NCBI GenBank assembly: GCA_039026595.1
Contig: JBCCMA010000070.1
Span: forward strand, 1 to 17,590
Origin: JBCCMA01 sp039026595
Lineage (GTDB): Bacteria > Pseudomonadota > Gammaproteobacteria > Steroidobacterales > JBCCMA01
Length of the DNA: 17,590 bases
Reading direction: 5' to 3'
Shown here: piece after piece, positions 14,632-17,590 of the stretch
Numbering within the stretch: the stretch's first letter is position 1
How the letters are laid out: every line of letters starts with the position of its first letter
Position numbers and translations under genes: made by a program
The notes under the pieces: model-generated
Seen by the model: only the letters and a program-made list of their open reading frames with translations
What the model was told of the DNA's origin: nothing
The model's database searches: none

Positions 14632-15617
14632 CGGGTCTGGCAGGGCGCCGCTGGCCTGCGGAATGGGAGCCGCACGCCGCGACCGCCTTCACCTGGCCAC
14701 ATAACCCGGACACCTGGCATCAAGGCCTCGACGGTCCGCGCCGCGCCTTGGGTGAGGCGATACACGCTCTGGCAGACGGCGAGCACATTCATCTGCATTG
14801 TCACGATGCGGACACCGCGCGGCGTACGGAAGACAGGCTCGGTTTACGTGACGATCAGCTGACCGTCCACACATTGCCGAGCGACGACGCGTGGTGTCGG
14901 GATCACGGTGCGATCGTCGTGCGCGAGTCGGACGGGCGGCGGGTGGCCCTCGATTTCGGCTACAACGCGTGGGGCGGGAAGTACCCGCCGTGGTCAAACG
15001 ACGCCGCGATGGCCGCGCGTATGGCGCGCTACCTGACATTGCCGCACGAGAGGATCGACGTTGTGCTTGAGGGGGGTGCGATCGAAGGCAACGGACAAGG
15101 TCTTGTAATGACGACGGCGTCCTGCGTCCTAAATCCGAATCGCAACGCGGACATGGGCCGAGCGCGGTTCGAGGCCGTGCTGGCCGATGCGTTGGGATAC
15201 GCCGATGTGATCTGGCTTGAGGGCGGTCTGGCGGGGGACGATACGGATGGGCACATCGATAACCTGGCGAGGTTTGTCCATCCGACGTGCGCCGTGGTGG
15301 CGAGCACGACCGGGCCCGATGATGTGAGCGCAGCGCTGCGCACGCAGGCTCACGATCTCGGTGTGCGGTTGGACGTGCATATGCTGCCTTCGCCCGAAGC
15401 GTTCATCCGCGAGCATCAACTGCCTGCCAGCTACGCTAATTTCTATATTGCGAATCGCGTCGTGCTGGTGCCGGTGTTCGGCGATCCCGCTGACCGGGCG
15501 GCACTCGAGCTGCTGGAGTCCCTGTTTACCGGACGCACCATCGTGCCGATCGACGCCCGAGATCTGGTGGTCGGTCTGGGGACACTGCATTGCCTGACAC
15601 AGCAAATACCGGCGTAA
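14628..15617 (+). CDS. aguA: Agmatine deiminase
   Basis: This enzyme converts agmatine to N-carbamoylputrescine and ammonia, the step between SpeA and AguB. The product is 329 residues and belongs to the peptidyl-arginine-deiminase-like (guanidino-group-modifying) family. Landmarks are WPAEWEPHAATAFTWPH at the N-terminus, WCRDHGA (89-95), LEGGAIEGNGQG (148-158), DTDGHIDNLARF with His209, and the C-terminal nucleophile Cys322 in GLGTLHCLTQQIP. The usual family text at this last site is GGGNIHCITQQ, so the Gly-Asn pair is altered here, but the Cys and His remain. The GTG start overlaps the aguB stop. A 34-base gap follows. Confidence 0.94.
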   Translation: MTGLAGRRWPAEWEPHAATAFTWPHNPDTWHQGLDGPRRALGEAIHALADGEHIHLHCHDADTARRTEDRLGLRDDQLTVHTLPSDDAWCRDHGAIVVRESDGRRVALDFGYNAWGGKYPPWSNDAAMAARMARYLTLPHERIDVVLEGGAIEGNGQGLVMTTASCVLNPNRNADMGRARFEAVLADALGYADVIWLEGGLAGDDTDGHIDNLARFVHPTCAVVASTTGPDDVSAALRTQAHDLGVRLDVHMLPSPEAFIREHQLPASYANFYIANRVVLVPVFGDPADRAALELLESLFTGRTIVPIDARDLVVGLGTLHCLTQQIPA

Positions 15618-15651
15618 TGCCGTGCAAACGCCCTGACGGCGAGGATCAGCC

Positions 15652-16310
15652 ATGACCCACTACGAGACGCTCAGCGACACGCGCGTTTTTGAAGGCCGAC
15701 AACGCCGGATCCGGCATGAGTCGACGGCCTGCGCCGCCCCGATGACGCTGTCCATTTTCGAGCCGCCGGGGCCGGCTTCTACGTCAACGCGACCCGGGCA
15801 CCGTTTTCGCGTCACTACAAGATGTTTGATTACGTGACGCGGGATGTTCCCGAGTTGGTCGAAGCCATCTGCGGCCACGTGCCGCGCTGGTCGACCAGTG
15901 GGCATTCGATGGGCGGGCATGGCGCGTTGGTCGTCGCATCGCGTCACCCCGAGCAGTTTGCCAGCGCGTCCGCGTTCGCACCCATCGCCCATCCGGTGGC
16001 GTGTCCGTGGGGGCAAAGGGCGTTTCAGGGCTATCTCGGTGAGCATCGCGATCAGTGGCATCGCTACGACACGGTAACGCTGATGAAGGCGGCCGATGAG
16101 GTGATGCCGATGCGGATCGATCAAGGTAGTGACGGTGAGTTTTTGTCCTCGCAGCTCGGCTACGACGAGCTGGTTGCGGCAGCGGCACGCTTCAAGGATC
16201 GCGTCCGTGTGGCTCGGCACGCGGGCTACGACCACAGCGATTACTTCATCGCCACGTTTATCGAGGCGCATCTGCGTTTCCATGCTTGTCATCTGGGAGT
16301 CCTGACATGA
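15652..16310 (+). pseudogene. fghA: S-formylglutathione hydrolase with internal out-of-frame deletion
   Basis: The intact enzyme hydrolyses S-formylglutathione in glutathione-dependent formaldehyde oxidation and is about 280 residues long. Here the first ~40 residues (MTHYETLSDTRVFEGRQRRI through FEPPG) read in one frame. At about 15771 the family's middle part resumes in another frame as AGFYVNATRAPFSRHYKMFDY and continues to the stop at 16310. The block in between, about 65-70 residues, is missing. It normally holds the oxyanion-side LSGLTCTEQNF and the section ending in GYDLG. The catalytic Ser (SGHSMGGHG), Asp (RIDQGSDGEF) and His (GYDHSDYF) are all kept. The intact ribosome site GAGGA remains at 15641-15645. 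The junction is a GC-rich hairpin, so a recent real deletion and an assembly error are both possible. The first frame continues to a stop at 15837. Confidence 0.85.
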
Positions 16311-17200
16311 GTCAAGTCGCGTTTATTGGCCTTGGGGTGATGGGGTACCCGATGGCCGGTCACCTCGTCGCAGCCGGACACGACGTACGGGTATTCAACC
16401 GGACGCGCGCGGTTGCTGAACGGTTTGCTACAGAACACGGTGCCCGGATCGGCGACACACCGGCCGAGGCGGCTGAGGGCTGCGACGCCGTGTTTCTTTG
16501 CGTGGGCGACGATGCCTCCGTCCGCGATGTGGTGTTGGGTGAGCGCGGCGCGCTGTCCGGCATGCGCGCGGGCGCTCTGCTTGTGGATCACACCACCGCG
16601 TCTGCCACACTCGCGCGGGACCTGGATGAAGCGGGTCGTTGCGGCGGGGTGCTGGTGGTGGATGCGCCCGTTTCAGGCGGTGAAATTGGCGCCAAACGAG
16701 GGGCGCTCAGCATCATGGCGGGCGGCACGACGGAAGCGTTTGCCGCTGCCGAGTCACTCTGGTCGTGCTATGCGGCCAAAGCGACGCACATCGGGCCCGC
16801 CGGGTGCGGGCAACAGGCTAAGATGATCAACCAGATTTGCATCGCGGGCGTGCTGCGCGGCCTGTGTGAGGGCATTGCGCTGCTCGAGGCAACCGGACTC
16901 GACGGCGACCGGGTCTTCGAGGCGATCGGTGGTGGGGCGGCGCAGTCCTGGCAAATGAACGAGCGGGCCAAGACCATGCTCGCGCGTTCATTCGAGTTCG
17001 GTTTTGCTGTGGACTGGATGCGCAAGGACCTTGGACTCGCGCTCGACGAAGCGCGACGTCATGGGGTGGGGCTCCCGCTGACCGAATCCGTTGATGCCGA
17101 TTACGCCGCGGTGCAGGCATTGGGCGGCGCGCGCTACGACACCTCGAGCTTGTTACTGGCGGACGACGCTCGACGTCAGGCTGACACCGACTCCGGGTAA
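16307..17200 (+). CDS. Beta-hydroxyacid dehydrogenase (3-hydroxyisobutyrate dehydrogenase family)
   Basis: The product is 297 residues. The N-terminal Rossmann domain opens with VAFIGLGVMGYPMAGHL. FNRT at the end of the second strand carries an Arg that usually favours NADP. The substrate motif DAPVSGGEIGAKRGALSIMAGG is at 119-140. The catalytic Lys172 lies in GCGQQAKMINQ, with Asn176 after it, and the C-terminal helices contain KDLGLAL. Family members act on 3-hydroxyisobutyrate, tartronate semialdehyde, succinic semialdehyde or glyoxylate, and the sequence alone does not choose between them. The ATG at 16307 overlaps the formylglutathione hydrolase stop in an ATGA junction, so the two were translated as a pair. 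The 3' end overlaps the convergent alkane hydroxylase gene by 25 bases. Confidence 0.9.
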   Translation: MSQVAFIGLGVMGYPMAGHLVAAGHDVRVFNRTRAVAERFATEHGARIGDTPAEAAEGCDAVFLCVGDDASVRDVVLGERGALSGMRAGALLVDHTTASATLARDLDEAGRCGGVLVVDAPVSGGEIGAKRGALSIMAGGTTEAFAAAESLWSCYAAKATHIGPAGCGQQAKMINQICIAGVLRGLCEGIALLEATGLDGDRVFEAIGGGAAQSWQMNERAKTMLARSFEFGFAVDWMRKDLGLALDEARRHGVGLPLTESVDADYAAVQALGGARYDTSSLLLADDARRQADTDSG

Positions 17201-17590
17201 TCCGCGTTTGGCGGTTTGCCGTCGTAGTAGGCCAGCACGCGCGGGTCCATGACCCGGTGCCAGAGTGCCGGGATCCACGCGAGAACCATCATGGTCGCGT
17301 AGCCCGCCGGCAGTTGCGGGCTGTCGTCGAAGTGTCGCAGTGTCTGGTAGCGCCGCGTCGGGTTGGCATGGTGGTCTGCGTGCCGCTGGAGCTGGAACAG
17401 GAGCATGTTGGTCAGGAGATAATTCGAGTTCCACGAGTGGCGGTGGTCGGTACGCTCATAGCGCCCGTTGGGCAGGCGTCGCCGCTCCAGCCCGTAGTGC
17501 TCGAGATAGTTGACGGTCTCAAGTGTGATGATCGCGACCAGACCCTGTCCAAAGAAAAATACAAGGCCTGCCAAGCCAAACCCGGCGCAC
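17176..17590 (-). CDS. alkB: Alkane 1-monooxygenase, C-terminal part (runs off the window)
   Basis: This integral-membrane di-iron hydroxylase oxidises terminal methyl groups of medium-chain alkanes to 1-alkanols with electrons from rubredoxin. Only the last ~138 residues lie in the window, and the frame stays open to the edge. Seen in order are a hydrophobic helix, the histidine motif NYLEHYGLERR, HSWNSNYLLTN and the motif LQRHADHHANPTRRYQTLR, followed by PQLPAGYATMM and VMDPRVLAYY. These match the AlkB family closely and separate it from fatty-acid desaturases, which lack the NYxEHYGL block. The remaining histidines and transmembrane helices are beyond base 17590. Its stop lies inside the end of the convergent dehydrogenase gene. 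Confidence 0.92.
   Translation of the reverse strand, partial: CAGFGLAGLVFFFGQGLVAIITLETVNYLEHYGLERRRLPNGRYERTDHRHSWNSNYLLTNMLLFQLQRHADHHANPTRRYQTLRHFDDSPQLPAGYATMMVLAWIPALWHRVMDPRVLAYYDGKPPNADYPESVSA

Noticed and set aside
15619..15640. GCCGT/ACGGC hairpin between aguA and the formylglutathione hydrolase as a terminator
   Set aside because: The stem is only 5 bp with a 12-base loop and is followed at once by a ribosome site instead of a T-run.
15822..16310. Independent short esterase gene starting at the in-frame ATG at 15822
   Set aside because: Family sequence continues upstream of this ATG to 15771 in the same frame, and no ribosome site precedes it; it is the tail of the broken gene.

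Overview
The window looks like one end of a contig from a high-GC gammaproteobacterium, probably free-living and perhaps marine. This rests on codon usage, the family-5 peptide-type ABC importer, an AlkB-type alkane hydroxylase and the SpeA/AguA/AguB putrescine route. The genus cannot be read from the sequence. The first 13 bases are exactly the common 3' end of Illumina adapters, so base 1 is the physical end of the assembly and real sequence starts at about base 14. Nearly everything is coding on the plus strand, with genes touching or overlapping. The last ~400 bases hold the 3' part of a minus-strand gene. No tRNA, rRNA, CRISPR array or insertion sequence was seen.

Region A (14-4304) is a tightly packed set of four genes, cut off at its 5' end. 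It holds a MotA/TolQ/ExbB-type proton-channel subunit, a protein joining an actin/Hsp70-like fold to a C-terminal FHA domain, and two von Willebrand factor A (VWA) proteins. Both VWA proteins start with a TolR/ExbD/MotB-like transmembrane helix followed by a coiled coil. Together they read as an ion-driven envelope machine whose periplasmic business end is a metal-binding VWA domain instead of a peptidoglycan-binding or TonB-binding domain. This is the least described system in the window.

Region B (4305-5438) contains an AT-rich leader with inverted repeats and two small exported proteins that share a Cys-x14-Cys motif containing TGSH. One is a lipoprotein and the other is soluble periplasmic. 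A strong hairpin lies between them.

Region C (5439-15617) is one long apparent operon: substrate-binding protein, two permeases and a fused double ATPase of a peptide/opine-type ABC transporter, then a deoxyhypusine-synthase-like enzyme, arginine decarboxylase (SpeA), N-carbamoylputrescine amidase (AguB) and agmatine deiminase (AguA). The last three convert arginine to putrescine. The deoxyhypusine-synthase-like enzyme probably builds a larger polyamine such as homospermidine, since no SpeD or SpeE is present here. The importer may bring in a related substrate.

Region D (15652-17590) begins with an S-formylglutathione hydrolase gene that has lost roughly 200 bases internally and changed frame. 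An intact beta-hydroxyacid dehydrogenase follows, overlapping it by 4 bases. Convergent to that is the C-terminal part of an alkane 1-monooxygenase that runs off the window.
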